A DNA stretch of 29,644 nucleotides from UBA5734 sp964528645 (GCA_964528645.1 CAZGSR010000034.1:1-29644), one strand, 5' to 3'; positions 15,031 through 23,761 are shown, counted from the stretch's first letter. Notes: a model not told the origin generated them from the sequence alone. A program made the numbers and translations.

Positions 15031-15189
15031 GCTGTCCTCCATTCACCCAGTCGGGTGCATGGTACCAGTTTACCGTTTTCTGACGATGCAATTATGACTT
15101 CTGTTGTGGTTTATATGACATAAATAGCTAAGCTGTGTCTGATCTCGCCTGATCAACGGGGTCCGTTCACGTCCCCAGGAGGCACTGGG

Positions 15190-16071
15190 TCACTCGGCGC
15201 CATAGATATCGTTGTACTCAGACGTGGCGCGCTGGATCTGGGTTCTGGCGCGACCACATCTCGGTGCGGACAGCAGGCAGTGGCGGCCGCAGGCGGTGCA
15301 GGTAAACCGGGACAGATATTCATTGAGAGAGATTGATTCGGCAGCATCCTGGCCATCGGTAACAGTCGACCCAGGGTCTGAGCCAGGAGCCGGCAGCGCA
15401 TCGATCACGGAGCTGCCATCCTCTGTATCATGCAGCGTTGTATCCGTGGCCGGAGTCTCAACGGCAGACGGAGAGGAAGAGTCGTCCGTATCAGCATTGG
15501 CAGCGCCTGAGTCAGTGACGGTCGCCAGGGCTGGGCTGACCACTGAGGTCTGGATGACGGCATAGGTGGCGCCGAGGGCAAACAGACCGAGAAAGGTACG
15601 GACGATGGTCTGGCGGACCGGTTGCCAGGCGGGGCGCTGCAGGGCTTGTTTCAAAGCAGTCTTGATCCAGGACAGGTGCAGGAGGACATGGACGATGGTG
15701 ATGCCCAGGGTGGCCCGGCTGGCTACCGCATGGATGATCGTCCAGAGCGCCAGGTCAGCTGCATTCAGGGCCGTGAACAGGTACTGCGAGATCAGGACGC
15801 CGCTGACTAGGGTCAGGACCATGGCCAGGCCAAGCATCGCATTCATCAGGTAGACCAAGCGTAATTCGAGCGGCATTGGACCAAAGAATTTTTTTGAAAC
15901 ACCGGTGATCCACTTGCGGTTCAAAACCAGATGAATCGCCAGCCCGGCTGCGATGATGACGCCGATCCATTCATGCAGAAAAACCCCACTGAAAGCCGGC
16001 ACCATGACCACCAGCAGGGTGACCGCCAGGATGCTGTCCAGGATCAATTTCTTTTTCAATTTAGGATTCAT
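15190..16071 (-). CDS. DUF4405-type membrane protein with C-terminal four-cysteine motif
   Basis: A 293-residue membrane protein. Hydrophobic segments lie near 10-30, 36-50, 72-98, 108-132 and 156-182. Histidines H33, H47, H114, H128 and H132 in or near them suggest a cytochrome b561-like bis-His heme core, as in DUF4405 proteins. After the last helix comes a long Ser/Thr/Asp-rich linker (about 183-250), then a small module with C258, C261, C265 and C272 (C-x2-C-x3-C-x6-C), suitable for an Fe-S cluster or metal. A membrane electron-transfer role is inferred. GGAG precedes the ATG by eight bases. The histidine kinase/response regulator pair lies just upstream on the same strand. Confidence 0.75.
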   Translation of the reverse strand: MNPKLKKKLILDSILAVTLLVVMVPAFSGVFLHEWIGVIIAAGLAIHLVLNRKWITGVSKKFFGPMPLELRLVYLMNAMLGLAMVLTLVSGVLISQYLFTALNAADLALWTIIHAVASRATLGITIVHVLLHLSWIKTALKQALQRPAWQPVRQTIVRTFLGLFALGATYAVIQTSVVSPALATVTDSGAANADTDDSSSPSAVETPATDTTLHDTEDGSSVIDALPAPGSDPGSTVTDGQDAAESISLNEYLSRFTCTACGRHCLLSAPRCGRARTQIQRATSEYNDIYGAE

Positions 16072-16108
16072 GTTTCACACTCCACTCTTTACAGGACTTG
16101 CGAGTCTT

Positions 16109-16136
16109 TTATTAAGCATTGACCTGAGCTTAGCAA
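16109..16136 (-). promoter_or_regulatory. Candidate promoter of the DUF4405 gene
   Basis: On the minus strand TTGCTA (16136-16131), 16 bases, TAATAA (16114-16109), about 38 bases before the ATG. Together with the hairpin at 16208-16243 it suggests the gene has its own transcript. Confidence 0.45.
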
Positions 16137-16207
16137 GCCGGCGTGATGGCAGGGTGAACAAAGGGCGAATCTTTACAGATAGAACATAGCGTAATGTAAA
16201 ACAATTA

Positions 16208-16243
16208 GTGCCAAAAAATCAGAATTGTCTGACTTTTCGGCAC
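16208..16243 (-). terminator. Terminator after the histidine kinase gene
   Basis: GTGCCAAAAAATCAGA (16208-16223) and TCTGACTTTTCGGCAC (16228-16243) form an imperfect 16-bp stem. On the minus strand the inner stem TCAGA-CAAT-TCTGA runs into TTTTTT, an intrinsic terminator 43 bases past the kinase stop. Confidence 0.6.
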
Positions 16244-16285
16244 ATAATGTTCAGATCTCACTTGATAAGGGTCTGGTTCGCGACT

Positions 16286-17770
16286 CTATCCGTTTCCAAT
16301 GACCGGCAGTTCAAACCAGAAGGTGCTCCCTTCCCCGGGCCTGGAGTCAACGCCATATCTGGCCCCATGCTGCTCGAGAATTTGCCTGACAATCGATAAG
16401 CCGAGGCCATTGCCCATGACAGCACGGCGATGAAGCTTGTCCGATTTGTAGTAGCGTTCCCAGATGTGGGGCAATTGGTCTTCCGGTATGCCTTCTCCAT
16501 GGTCGGTTACTTCGATCCGAACCCAACCGTCATGGACGGTCTGGCGGACTTTGATCTGGTGGTCTGGACCAGCGTAATGGACAGCGTTGGTCAGGAAGTT
16601 GTACAGGACTTGCTCGATCCGGGCTGCATCAGCATGGACCACAGCCTGCTCGTTGGCTGTAACTGTGATCTGGTAGCCCTCAGCCTCAGTCAATTTGCCG
16701 ACTCGGGCGATGATGTCACGGACCGATTCGGTCAGGTCATAGTCAGATAATTCAAACTGGCTCGCCCCTGACTGCAGCTTGGACAGGTCGAGGATGTTGT
16801 TGACCAGGCTGGTCAGGCGATTGGATTCATCGATAATGACTTGGACATTTTCCGGACTGTTTTCGCCGGGCAGGTCACGCATGACTTCGGCATAGCCGCG
16901 GATCATGGTCAGGGGCGTGCGCAAATCATGGGAAATATTGGCGATCAGTTCGCGGCGCAGGGCTTCGACACGGCCCAGCTCGACCACGGTCTGGTTGAGC
17001 GTATCGGCCAATTCACCGATTTCCCGGTAATCCCCAGCAGCAAACCGGACGGAGTAGTCACCCGCAGCCATTTGCTTGGATTGCTCATTGATCTGCACAA
17101 TCGGCCGCGCAATCCGGCGTGACAAAAGCAAAGCCAGGCCCAGCGACAGGATGATCAAGATCAGTGAAACATAGACCAGCTGGATGCGCAGAGTGTCCAC
17201 GGTGGCCGTTACGGGTGACAGCATCGTGTTCAAGAGAATCACCGCCGACGTGCCATTGTCCAGCGTCACCTGGCGGCAAAAGATCAGGGATGTCAGCAGG
17301 TTATCGGTGGGTGGCGGGACATTGCCGACAAATTTGCGCTCATCATAGCGATCGTTGTCAAATGAAGCCCGGTTGTAGAACTCCAGGTATTCGCCGCCGG
17401 CCGCAACCGTCTTGTCGTACAGGCTAAACAGATCGGTCAGGGCCAGGTGGTTGATCAGGCTGGCCGGGCCGATTTCGATCGAGGCCAGGTCACTGCCAGA
17501 CACCGTGAAAATGCGGATGCTCAGGTCACCCTGCTCAGCGATCCGGTCGATCAGGGTGTTGAGCTCACTGTGGTTGATGTTATCTGCAACTGTGGCTGCA
17601 ATCCTGCGGATCTGGGCGGTTTTCACCGTGCGGTAGAACCGGTCGAGAAACACAACCTGGAACATCCAGAGCAAGGCCACCAGGATGAGTGAAAAGGCCA
17701 GAAACGAGGCAAACAGGGACCATTTGATCCCTGGCCGGCGCAGGTGCAGTTTTTTCCAGTCAGGCTTCAA
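16286..17770 (-). CDS. Sensor histidine kinase (HAMP-HisKA-HATPase)
   Basis: A 494-residue membrane kinase. The first membrane helix is at about 17-42, an extracytoplasmic sensor domain at about 43-195, and the second helix at about 197-217. HAMP follows (SRRIARPIVQINEQSKQM), then the phosphoacceptor H281 in ANISHDLRTPLTMIRG. The ATP domain has the N box FLTNAVHYA, G1 DHGEGIP and G2 GNGLGLSI. The gene overlaps the response regulator stop by 11 bases, so the two are translationally coupled. The signal is unknown. The next gene downstream is the DUF4405 protein, a possible target or sensory partner. It is distinct from the PhoR-type kinase further right, which carries a PAS-like domain. Confidence 0.93.
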   Translation of the reverse strand: MKPDWKKLHLRRPGIKWSLFASFLAFSLILVALLWMFQVVFLDRFYRTVKTAQIRRIAATVADNINHSELNTLIDRIAEQGDLSIRIFTVSGSDLASIEIGPASLINHLALTDLFSLYDKTVAAGGEYLEFYNRASFDNDRYDERKFVGNVPPPTDNLLTSLIFCRQVTLDNGTSAVILLNTMLSPVTATVDTLRIQLVYVSLILIILSLGLALLLSRRIARPIVQINEQSKQMAAGDYSVRFAAGDYREIGELADTLNQTVVELGRVEALRRELIANISHDLRTPLTMIRGYAEVMRDLPGENSPENVQVIIDESNRLTSLVNNILDLSKLQSGASQFELSDYDLTESVRDIIARVGKLTEAEGYQITVTANEQAVVHADAARIEQVLYNFLTNAVHYAGPDHQIKVRQTVHDGWVRIEVTDHGEGIPEDQLPHIWERYYKSDKLHRRAVMGNGLGLSIVRQILEQHGARYGVDSRPGEGSTFWFELPVIGNG

Positions 17771-18437
17771 AGCGATACCCCACGCCGCGCAGTGTCACAA
17801 TGAAACGGCGATAATCTCCCAGACTGTTGCGCAGCAGTTTGATGTGGGTGTCCAGCGTCCGATCATCACCAAAGAAATCATAGCCCCAGACTTCGCTGAT
17901 CAGTTTTTCCCGGGTCAGGGCGATGCCGCGGTTTCTGACCAGATAAAACAATAGTTCATACTCTTTGGGCGACAGGTCGATGGGTTTACCATCCAGTGTG
18001 ACAATCCGGCCGGTGAAATCGACTGTCAGGCCTTCAAAGCTGAGGATCTCGTGTTCCAGTGAGTTGCCTTCCGGTTTCTGGTTCCGACGGATCAGGACCT
18101 CCAGGCGCAGCATGACCTCCTTGGGCGAGAACGGTTTGACGACGTAGTCATCGATCCCCAGCTCGAAACCATGGATTTTGTCATACTCTTCGCCCCGGGC
18201 AGACAGCATCAGAACAGGCATGCGCTTGAATTTGAATATTTCCCGGCAGGCCGAAAAACCGTCCAGCTCGGGCATCATCACGTCCATGACAATAGCATCG
18301 AAATCCTGCTCGCGGCAGAGCCGGACGGCTGCCATGCCATCCGCTGCCTCCACGACCTGGTGGCCGTCGAATTCCGCGTATTTGCGCAGCAACTGGCGGA
18401 TCTTTTCTTCATCATCGACGATCAATAAGCGGCTCAT
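17760..18437 (-). CDS. OmpR/PhoB-family response regulator
   Basis: A 225-residue regulator. The receiver domain (1-~120) has the acidic pocket in IVDDEE, phosphoacceptor D52 in VMDVMMPELDG, and the conserved lysine in VVKPFSPKEV. The C-terminal winged helix (~130-225) ends RTLDTHIKLLRNSLGD and LRGVGYRFEA, the OmpR-type DNA-binding signature. AGGAGG lies nine bases before the ATG. It is co-expressed with the overlapping kinase gene. Targets are unknown; no clear direct-repeat site was found upstream of the DUF4405 gene. Confidence 0.94.
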   Translation of the reverse strand: MSRLLIVDDEEKIRQLLRKYAEFDGHQVVEAADGMAAVRLCREQDFDAIVMDVMMPELDGFSACREIFKFKRMPVLMLSARGEEYDKIHGFELGIDDYVVKPFSPKEVMLRLEVLIRRNQKPEGNSLEHEILSFEGLTVDFTGRIVTLDGKPIDLSPKEYELLFYLVRNRGIALTREKLISEVWGYDFFGDDRTLDTHIKLLRNSLGDYRRFIVTLRGVGYRFEA

Positions 18438-18559
18438 GAATGCACGACCTCCTGCTTCTTGTCACAAGGATAGTCCAGACATGTGATGGTTAGATGAAAA
18501 CAAGCTGAACAATCGCTGTTTTTGCCCCACGTCCTGGAAGATGGCTGGATGAATCGTCC

Positions 18560-19192
18560 TCAGCGACGAGTTGTCGGCATTTCGGGCTGGCTGACGAGAC
18601 TGGGCAAACACCCCAGCTCTTCGAGTTTGCCCCGTACCAGGCCAATATCCTCCCAGAGGCGGATCCGTTCACGATTGTTGCGCAAAATAAAAGCAGGGTG
18701 GAACGTCGGCAGGATCAGATAGCCGTTTTTCTCGATCCACTGGCCGCGGACCTTGCTGATACCCTCGGTGCTACCCGTGAAATATTTGTAGGCTGTTGCG
18801 CCGAGAAGGACGATGACCTTGGGCTTGACCAGATTGAACTGGCGGGCCAGCAAGGGTCTGCAAGCCTTGGCTTCGTCTTCAGTTGGCACGCGGTTTTCCG
18901 GCGGACGGCACTTGACGATGTTGCCAATATGGTAGACCGACTCATCCAGGCCATAGGCCGTCAGCAGGAGGTCCAGAAGTCGGCCGGCAGCGCCGACGAA
19001 TGGTTCACCGCGTGCATCTTCTTCGGCACCAGGACCTTCGCCGATGAACATCAAGGGAGCTGTCAGCGCCCCGCGCCAGATGACGGCCTGTTTCCTGGTC
19101 TGGCCCAGGCTGCACTGGCGGCAATTCTGGCACTGCTCGACAAATTGCTGCCACACAGGTGGCAGGGAACGGGATGAAGTGGGACTGGTCAT
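18560..19192 (-). CDS. Type-4 (family 4) uracil-DNA glycosylase
   Basis: A 210-residue DNA repair enzyme that removes uracil from DNA. It carries the Fe-S family features: cysteines C24 and C27 (with C21 nearby) at the N-terminus plus C95 and C111 as cluster ligands, the active-site motif GEGPGAEED (51-59), and the C-terminal FHPAFILRN motif. Length is typical (about 190-220). The ATG at 19192 has GGAGG 11 bases upstream. It lies 21 bases after the PhoR-type kinase gene on the same strand, so it probably shares the Pho transcript, although function gives no reason for this. Confidence 0.93.
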   Translation of the reverse strand: MTSPTSSRSLPPVWQQFVEQCQNCRQCSLGQTRKQAVIWRGALTAPLMFIGEGPGAEEDARGEPFVGAAGRLLDLLLTAYGLDESVYHIGNIVKCRPPENRVPTEDEAKACRPLLARQFNLVKPKVIVLLGATAYKYFTGSTEGISKVRGQWIEKNGYLILPTFHPAFILRNNRERIRLWEDIGLVRGKLEELGCLPSLVSQPEMPTTRR

Positions 19193-19213
19193 AAAATCAT
19201 GGCCTCCGGGCTT

Positions 19214-20965
19214 TTAGATCGCTAGTTCGACGATAAACGTCGCCCCCTGGCCTATTTTACTCTCAACCCGGGCTGTTCCGCCATAGAGCTGGGCAATGTG
19301 TTTGACAATAGACAGGCCCAGGCCGGTACCTCCGAGCTCGCGGGAGCGGCTGGTATCGACCCGGTAGAAGCGTTCAAAGATCCGATCCTGGTGTTCCGGC
19401 GCAATGCCCGGTCCAGTGTCGCGGACTCGGAGCTCAAGCTTGCCATTGGGCAGTCGCCTGGTGTGGATCTCGACCCGGCCGCCCTCCCGGTTATACTTGA
19501 TCGCGTTTTCAACCAGATTGATCAGGACCTGCTTGATACGGTGCGGGTTGGCCGAAACCATCAGGGCCGATTCATCCGTCTCAGGCACCAGGCTGATCTT
19601 GCGGCTGCTGGCGATGTCATCGAGCAGGACAACCACATCATCGATCAGCGCATGCAGGTCAAACGTCTGTTTATCCTTGTCTTCCTTGAGTTCCTCGATC
19701 TCGGACAAGACCAGAATGTCGCTGATCAGCTGGTGCAGGCGCTCGGCCTCGATGTCGATGATGTCGAGGAAACGGCGGGCCACGTCCGGTTTATCGATCG
19801 CGCCGTGGCGCAAGGTCTCGATAAAACCGCGGATTGAGGTCAGAGGTGTTTTCAGCTCATGGGTGACATTGGCCACAAATTCGCTGCGCATGCGCTGCAT
19901 CAGGCGGCTCTGGCTGATATCCAGAAAAGTCAGGATCACGTTGTCCTGATTGGTGTAGCGGATTGGTGACGCAGTTATCTGGAAATCCCTTGGCCCACGC
20001 ACCGTGGTGATCGTCAGTTCTCGACTGACTGGGCTGTTGCGCTTCAGGCAGTCATCGATCATCGCCTCGGTCTGGGCATGGTGTGTCACCAGGACGAGCG
20101 GGAAACGAGCCTGGTCCGGATCCAGATGACGATCGAACAGGTCCTGAGCGGTCCGGTTGACGAACATGACGTCATGAGACTGGGCCGCGACGATCAGCGG
20201 GACCACCAGGGAATTGAGGATCACATCGAGCCGCGTGTTGCGTTCCTCCAGGCTCTGGATCGTCTGCGACAATTGCCTGGCCATGGCATTGAAAGCATTG
20301 CCCAGATCCGTCAATTCGCTCTTGTCATCGAGCAGGGATCCGACACGGATCTGGTAGTCACCTCGCTGGACCTGGTTGGCGGCTTGCTTGAGTTCCACGA
20401 GCGGCCGCGTGATCTGGCGCAGGGCGAGATAGCCAATCACGAGCAACGCCACCATGGAAAGCCCCGCCACGATGAGCAAGGTCGTCACAAGGCCCAGATA
20501 CCCTGACCGCTCAATGTCGTAGGAAATGGACGTCCGGACAACCAGATTCAACGCTGGGGCATAGGTAGCCAGATACAACATCTGTTTGCCGATGGTTTCA
20601 CTGGTGCGACGGGCAAAACCAACGCCCTGGTTTTGCAAAGCCGCACGGATTTCCGGCCGGTAGAGATGATTCTCCATCTGTGTGCTGTCACTGAGATTAT
20701 CATAGGTAACGGTGCCGTCTGTCTGGATGACTGTGACCCGGATCGACTCGCCGTCCCTCTGGTACACGCTGCTGATGGCCTGGGCAGCCTGGGCAAAATC
20801 ATCACCTGCGGCCAAGCGTTGCTCGATCAACTGGGCTGCATTGTACAGGTATTCCTGGCTGACCTGGCTGTGATAGGATTTGATCACAAAAAAAGCTGAA
20901 GCGCCGGATGCGACAATCGCAACCACCACTACAGCCAGGATCAGGACATAAATCCTTCTGAGCAT
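19214..20965 (-). CDS. phoR: PhoR-type sensor histidine kinase with PAS-like domain
   Basis: A 583-residue kinase. Membrane helix at about 5-28, extracytoplasmic domain at about 30-155, second helix at about 157-182, and HAMP (LRQITRPLVELKQAANQV). A PAS-like domain spans about 245-350 (VILNSLVVPLIV to ILTFLDISQSR), then HisKA with phosphoacceptor H369 in NVTHELKTPLTSIRG, and HATPase with NLVENAIKYN and GTGLGLSIVKHIA. The domain order equals PhoR of Gram-positive bacteria. It starts eight bases after the phoP stop, and the chain pstB-phoU-phoP-phoR supports assignment to phosphate sensing. The name rests on both architecture and neighbours. Confidence 0.9.
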   Translation of the reverse strand: MLRRIYVLILAVVVVAIVASGASAFFVIKSYHSQVSQEYLYNAAQLIEQRLAAGDDFAQAAQAISSVYQRDGESIRVTVIQTDGTVTYDNLSDSTQMENHLYRPEIRAALQNQGVGFARRTSETIGKQMLYLATYAPALNLVVRTSISYDIERSGYLGLVTTLLIVAGLSMVALLVIGYLALRQITRPLVELKQAANQVQRGDYQIRVGSLLDDKSELTDLGNAFNAMARQLSQTIQSLEERNTRLDVILNSLVVPLIVAAQSHDVMFVNRTAQDLFDRHLDPDQARFPLVLVTHHAQTEAMIDDCLKRNSPVSRELTITTVRGPRDFQITASPIRYTNQDNVILTFLDISQSRLMQRMRSEFVANVTHELKTPLTSIRGFIETLRHGAIDKPDVARRFLDIIDIEAERLHQLISDILVLSEIEELKEDKDKQTFDLHALIDDVVVLLDDIASSRKISLVPETDESALMVSANPHRIKQVLINLVENAIKYNREGGRVEIHTRRLPNGKLELRVRDTGPGIAPEHQDRIFERFYRVDTSRSRELGGTGLGLSIVKHIAQLYGGTARVESKIGQGATFIVELAI

Positions 20966-20973
20966 GTCTTACC

Positions 20974-21750
20974 TCAGTCTTCGCGGAAGCGGTAACCCCG
21001 CCCGCGCACAGTCTCGATCAGCTGGGGATTGGCGTCATCTTCTTCGATTTTACGCCGCAGTTGCCGGATATGGACATCAACGGTCCGTGTTTCACCCGAG
21101 TATTCATACCCCCAGACATAGTTAAGCAGGTCATCACGGCTATAGGCTACACCCCGGTGGAGCATGAGGAACTTGAGCAGTTCGTACTCGCGGTGGGTCA
21201 TCTCCAGCTCTTGCCCGTCCCGGTAGACCCGGTGGCGGGTGTCATCGAGCAGGATCGGACCGCTGCTGATGCGTTCAGCGGTGGTCACAACTGTGGGACG
21301 CGGTTCAGATTCTGCGGCCAGGTGCTCGCGTTGCTCAGGATCACGCAGCGAACTGAGTTTCCTGTAGCGGCGGATCAGGGCCTGGATCCGGGCCAGGAAT
21401 TCCCGGATACCAAAAGGCTTGGTCAGGTAGTCGTCCGCCCCTGCGTCCAGGCCCCGCACCTTGTCAGATTCGGCACTTCTGGCAGTCAACATCAGGATCG
21501 GGATCCAGTCCATATCCTCGGACCGGCGCAGGCGTGCACAGATCTCAAAACCATCCATGTCTGGCAGCATGAGATCGAGAATGAACAAGGCGACAGGCTG
21601 GATGTTGGCGAGGTCTGCAAAAAGGCTTTTGCCGTCACGGTAGCTGCGGGTGGCATAGCCCTCATTCTGCAGGTTGAATTCGATCATTTCAGCAATGCCG
21701 GCATCATCCTCAACGAGGACAACAACGGGTCGCGGGGATTCCTCAGTCAT
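20974..21750 (-). CDS. phoP: PhoP-type response regulator
   Basis: A 258-residue OmpR-family regulator, phosphorylated by the neighbouring PhoR. Receiver: acidic pair in VLVEDDAG, phosphoacceptor D59 in LDLMLPDMDG, lysine in LTKPFG. Between the receiver and the winged helix is a longer than usual linker (about 125-165, charged). The DNA-binding domain ends RTVDVHIRQLRRKIE and VRGRGYRF. The ATG overlaps the end of phoU by eight bases (ATGACTGA). A Pho-box-like direct repeat upstream of pstB is its likely autoregulatory target. Confidence 0.92.
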   Translation of the reverse strand: MTEESPRPVVVLVEDDAGIAEMIEFNLQNEGYATRSYRDGKSLFADLANIQPVALFILDLMLPDMDGFEICARLRRSEDMDWIPILMLTARSAESDKVRGLDAGADDYLTKPFGIREFLARIQALIRRYRKLSSLRDPEQREHLAAESEPRPTVVTTAERISSGPILLDDTRHRVYRDGQELEMTHREYELLKFLMLHRGVAYSRDDLLNYVWGYEYSGETRTVDVHIRQLRRKIEEDDANPQLIETVRGRGYRFRED

Positions 21751-22402
21751 TGTAGTTCATGTGCCGGCCCTTGATGAAAAACAGCACCCACTCCGCAACA
21801 TTCTGGGCATGGTCGGAGATCCGTTCGAAATATTTGCAGATCATGAGCAGCTCAACCAGCTGTTCGACATTTTCGGAATCCACCGACATCAGGTGGATCA
21901 GGTACTTCTTGAGCTTGCTGTATAGCTCATCGACCCTGTCGTCCATCCGGATGACTTCGCTGGCAGCAGCTTCGTTGCGGGTGACATAGGCATCGAGCGC
22001 ACCGCGCAGCATCTGCTTGGATACATCGGCGATGGTGATGATGTCGTGGGGAATCACGATCCGGTTGGGCAGGGCATTGATCGCGATGATCCGTTCGCTG
22101 ATATCACTGGCATGGTCGGCGATCCGCTCCAGGTCTGTGATCAGTTTCAGGGTCGAGGTCAGGTCGCGCAGATCGCGGGCGACTGGCTGCTGCCGGGCGA
22201 TGATCTCGACACAGCTGCGATCGATCTGGCGCTCCATCTCGTCGATCACGTCATCATTGGCAATGACCCTCTCAGCCCGTTCCGAGTCGAGGTCGGTCAA
22301 GGCCTGGACAGCTTCGTTGATCGACTGCTCCACATGGGCGCCCATCCGGATGATTTCCTGATGCAGATTGGATAATTCTTTTTCAAATTCAATACGGACC
22401 AT
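21743..22402 (-). CDS. phoU: Phosphate transport/signalling regulator PhoU
   Basis: A 219-residue all-helical protein of two PhoU repeats. Recognised pieces are RIEFEKELSNLHQEIIRMGAHVEQSI at the N-terminus, ITDLERIADHASDI (repeat 1 metal-site E-R-x2-D-H) and CKYFERISDHAQNVAEWV (repeat 2). PhoU links the Pst transporter to PhoR and limits Pho activation when phosphate is plentiful. The ATG at 22402 with AGGAGG 11 bases upstream is preferred; the frame is open to 22495 but that part overlaps pstB and does not resemble PhoU. It starts 19 bases after the pstB stop. Confidence 0.94.
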   Translation of the reverse strand: MVRIEFEKELSNLHQEIIRMGAHVEQSINEAVQALTDLDSERAERVIANDDVIDEMERQIDRSCVEIIARQQPVARDLRDLTSTLKLITDLERIADHASDISERIIAINALPNRIVIPHDIITIADVSKQMLRGALDAYVTRNEAAASEVIRMDDRVDELYSKLKKYLIHLMSVDSENVEQLVELLMICKYFERISDHAQNVAEWVLFFIKGRHMNYND

Positions 22403-22421
22403 GGGTTGTCGTGCCTCCTGA

Positions 22422-23192
22422 TCAGCCAAACCGGCCGGTGACGTAGTCTTCTGTCTTCTTGTTCTGGGGGTTGTTGAAAATGCTGTTGGTATCATTATAC
22501 TCGATCACCTCGCCCAGCATGAAAAAAGCGGTCCGGTCACTGATCCGGGCTGCCTGTTGCATGTTATGGGTGACAATGATGATGGTGTAGGCTTCCTTCA
22601 ATTCGGTCATCAGGTCTTCGATTTTTGCGGTCGAGGCGGGATCGAGAGCGCTGGTCGACTCATCCATCAGGAGGATCTCCGGTTCGACCGCCAGAGCCCG
22701 GGCGATACACAGGCGCTGTTGCTGGCCGCCGGACAAACCGAGCGCACTTTTTTTCAACCGGTCCTTGACCTCGCTCCAAAGCGCGGCGTCCTTGAGACTC
22801 TTCTCGACGATCTCGTCCAGCTCGCGGCGGCTGGTCAAGCCATGGATGCGCGGACCATAGGCGATGTTGTCATAAATCGACATCGGGAATGGATTGGGTT
22901 TCTGGAACACCATGCCGACTTTCTTGCGCAGCAGGTTGACATCTGCTTCTGGCGAGTAGATATTGTCGCCGTCGACGAAAACTTCTCCCGTGATGCTGAC
23001 GCCGGGCACCAGGTCATTCATCCGGTTGATCGTTTTCAGGAAGGTGGACTTGCCGCAGCCGGAAGGACCGATCAGGGCCGTGATTCTCCGCTCGGGTATA
23101 TCGAGGGAAATGTGCTTCAAGGCCTGGAAAGTGCCATAATGCAGATCCAGGTTGTTGGTTGAAACGATGGTTTGTGCCGAATTCCGGTCCAT
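22422..23192 (-). CDS. pstB: Phosphate ABC transporter ATP-binding protein
   Basis: A 257-residue ATPase that would drive PstSCA phosphate import. Walker A GPSGCGKST (42-50), Q-loop region GMVFQKPNPFPMSIYDNIAYG, signature LSGGQQQRLCIARALA, Walker B with ILLMDESTSALDP, and switch histidine in IVTHNMQQAARISD. PFPMSIYDNIAYGPR is characteristic of PstB rather than other ABC ATPases. Of three nearby ATGs, that at 23192 has the best spacing from AGGGAG. No pstS, pstC or pstA gene is present: the next gene upstream is an Smr protein. The transporter genes must be elsewhere, or were lost. Confidence 0.93.
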   Translation of the reverse strand: MDRNSAQTIVSTNNLDLHYGTFQALKHISLDIPERRITALIGPSGCGKSTFLKTINRMNDLVPGVSITGEVFVDGDNIYSPEADVNLLRKKVGMVFQKPNPFPMSIYDNIAYGPRIHGLTSRRELDEIVEKSLKDAALWSEVKDRLKKSALGLSGGQQQRLCIARALAVEPEILLMDESTSALDPASTAKIEDLMTELKEAYTIIIVTHNMQQAARISDRTAFFMLGEVIEYNDTNSIFNNPQNKKTEDYVTGRFG

Positions 23193-23272
23193 GGCTGGCA
23201 TTCTCCCTGCCGGAAATGAAAACACCGGCGTCATCTGGGTTAGAAGTCTTTTCTACGATGATAACAACCGGG

Positions 23273-23311
23273 GTTTAAAGATAGATTATGATTATGTTAG
23301 GAACACGTAAA
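23273..23311 (-). promoter_or_regulatory. Candidate Pho box and promoter upstream of pstB
   Basis: On the minus strand four 6-base elements occur with an exact 11-base period: TTTACG, CTAACA, ATAATC, TTAAAC. This resembles the PhoP box of Bacillus (repeats of TT(A/C/T)A(C/T)A with 5-base gaps). The first and third elements also overlap a possible promoter, TTTACG (23311-23306), 17 bases, TAATCT (23288-23283). Individual repeats match the consensus at only 4-5 of 6 positions. Confidence 0.5.
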
Positions 23312-23346
23312 ATTCATTTGCCAACAGGCCAGAGTCGATGGGACAA

Positions 23347-23691
23347 TCAACGCAGCACGACCAAGGTCACACCATCGTTGCGGGTACCCCAGTCGGTATC
23401 CTTGCGCAAGGAAGGCGCCAGATGGACAATGTTGCGGCCGGAGTTTTCAAACGGGCTGAAAGCCTCACCCGCACAATAAGCTTTGATCTTGCCCTCCTTG
23501 AGCTGTTCGCTCAAAAACTGGCGGGTTGCGGTGCGAATGGCGCCACCGGTTCCGGAAGAGCCATAGCCGTGGATGATCTTGATGGTCGAGATTCCAGTGC
23601 GGCGCAGCGTCGACAGTTCCAGACGCAGACGCATCAAGGCGGCTTCAACAGTTGGCATGTCCTTCTCGAGGTTGATGATGTTTGCTGCCAT
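23347..23691 (-). CDS. Small Smr-domain protein
   Basis: A 114-residue protein made almost entirely of an Smr domain, the nuclease-type module found at the C-terminus of MutS2. The core motif is IKIIHGYGSSGTGGAIRTATRQFL (H41 and the GTGG turn), preceded by the typical MPTVEAALMRLRLELSTLR. It lacks MutS or other domains, as in many free-standing Firmicute Smr proteins. Role unknown; nucleic-acid binding or nicking is expected from the family. AGGAGG is present 13 bases before the ATG, slightly far. It is divergent from the pseudouridine synthase, with a 70-base gap. Confidence 0.85.
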   Translation of the reverse strand: MAANIINLEKDMPTVEAALMRLRLELSTLRRTGISTIKIIHGYGSSGTGGAIRTATRQFLSEQLKEGKIKAYCAGEAFSPFENSGRNIVHLAPSLRKDTDWGTRNDGVTLVVLR

Positions 23692-23761
23692 GTATGGGGT
23701 TGGTCCTCCTTGACAAAAATAACCGATACAACCATTGTAACACTAAAGTGGGGTGAACAAC

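Noticed and set aside
15130..15189. Short GC-rich inverted repeats after the DUF4405 gene as a terminator
   Set aside because: Stems of five pairs or less and no T-run on the minus strand.
23710..23739. TTGACA-based promoter for the pseudouridine synthase
   Set aside because: The -35 box is perfect, but no acceptable -10 lies 16-18 bases downstream, so it is mentioned only in the gene entry.
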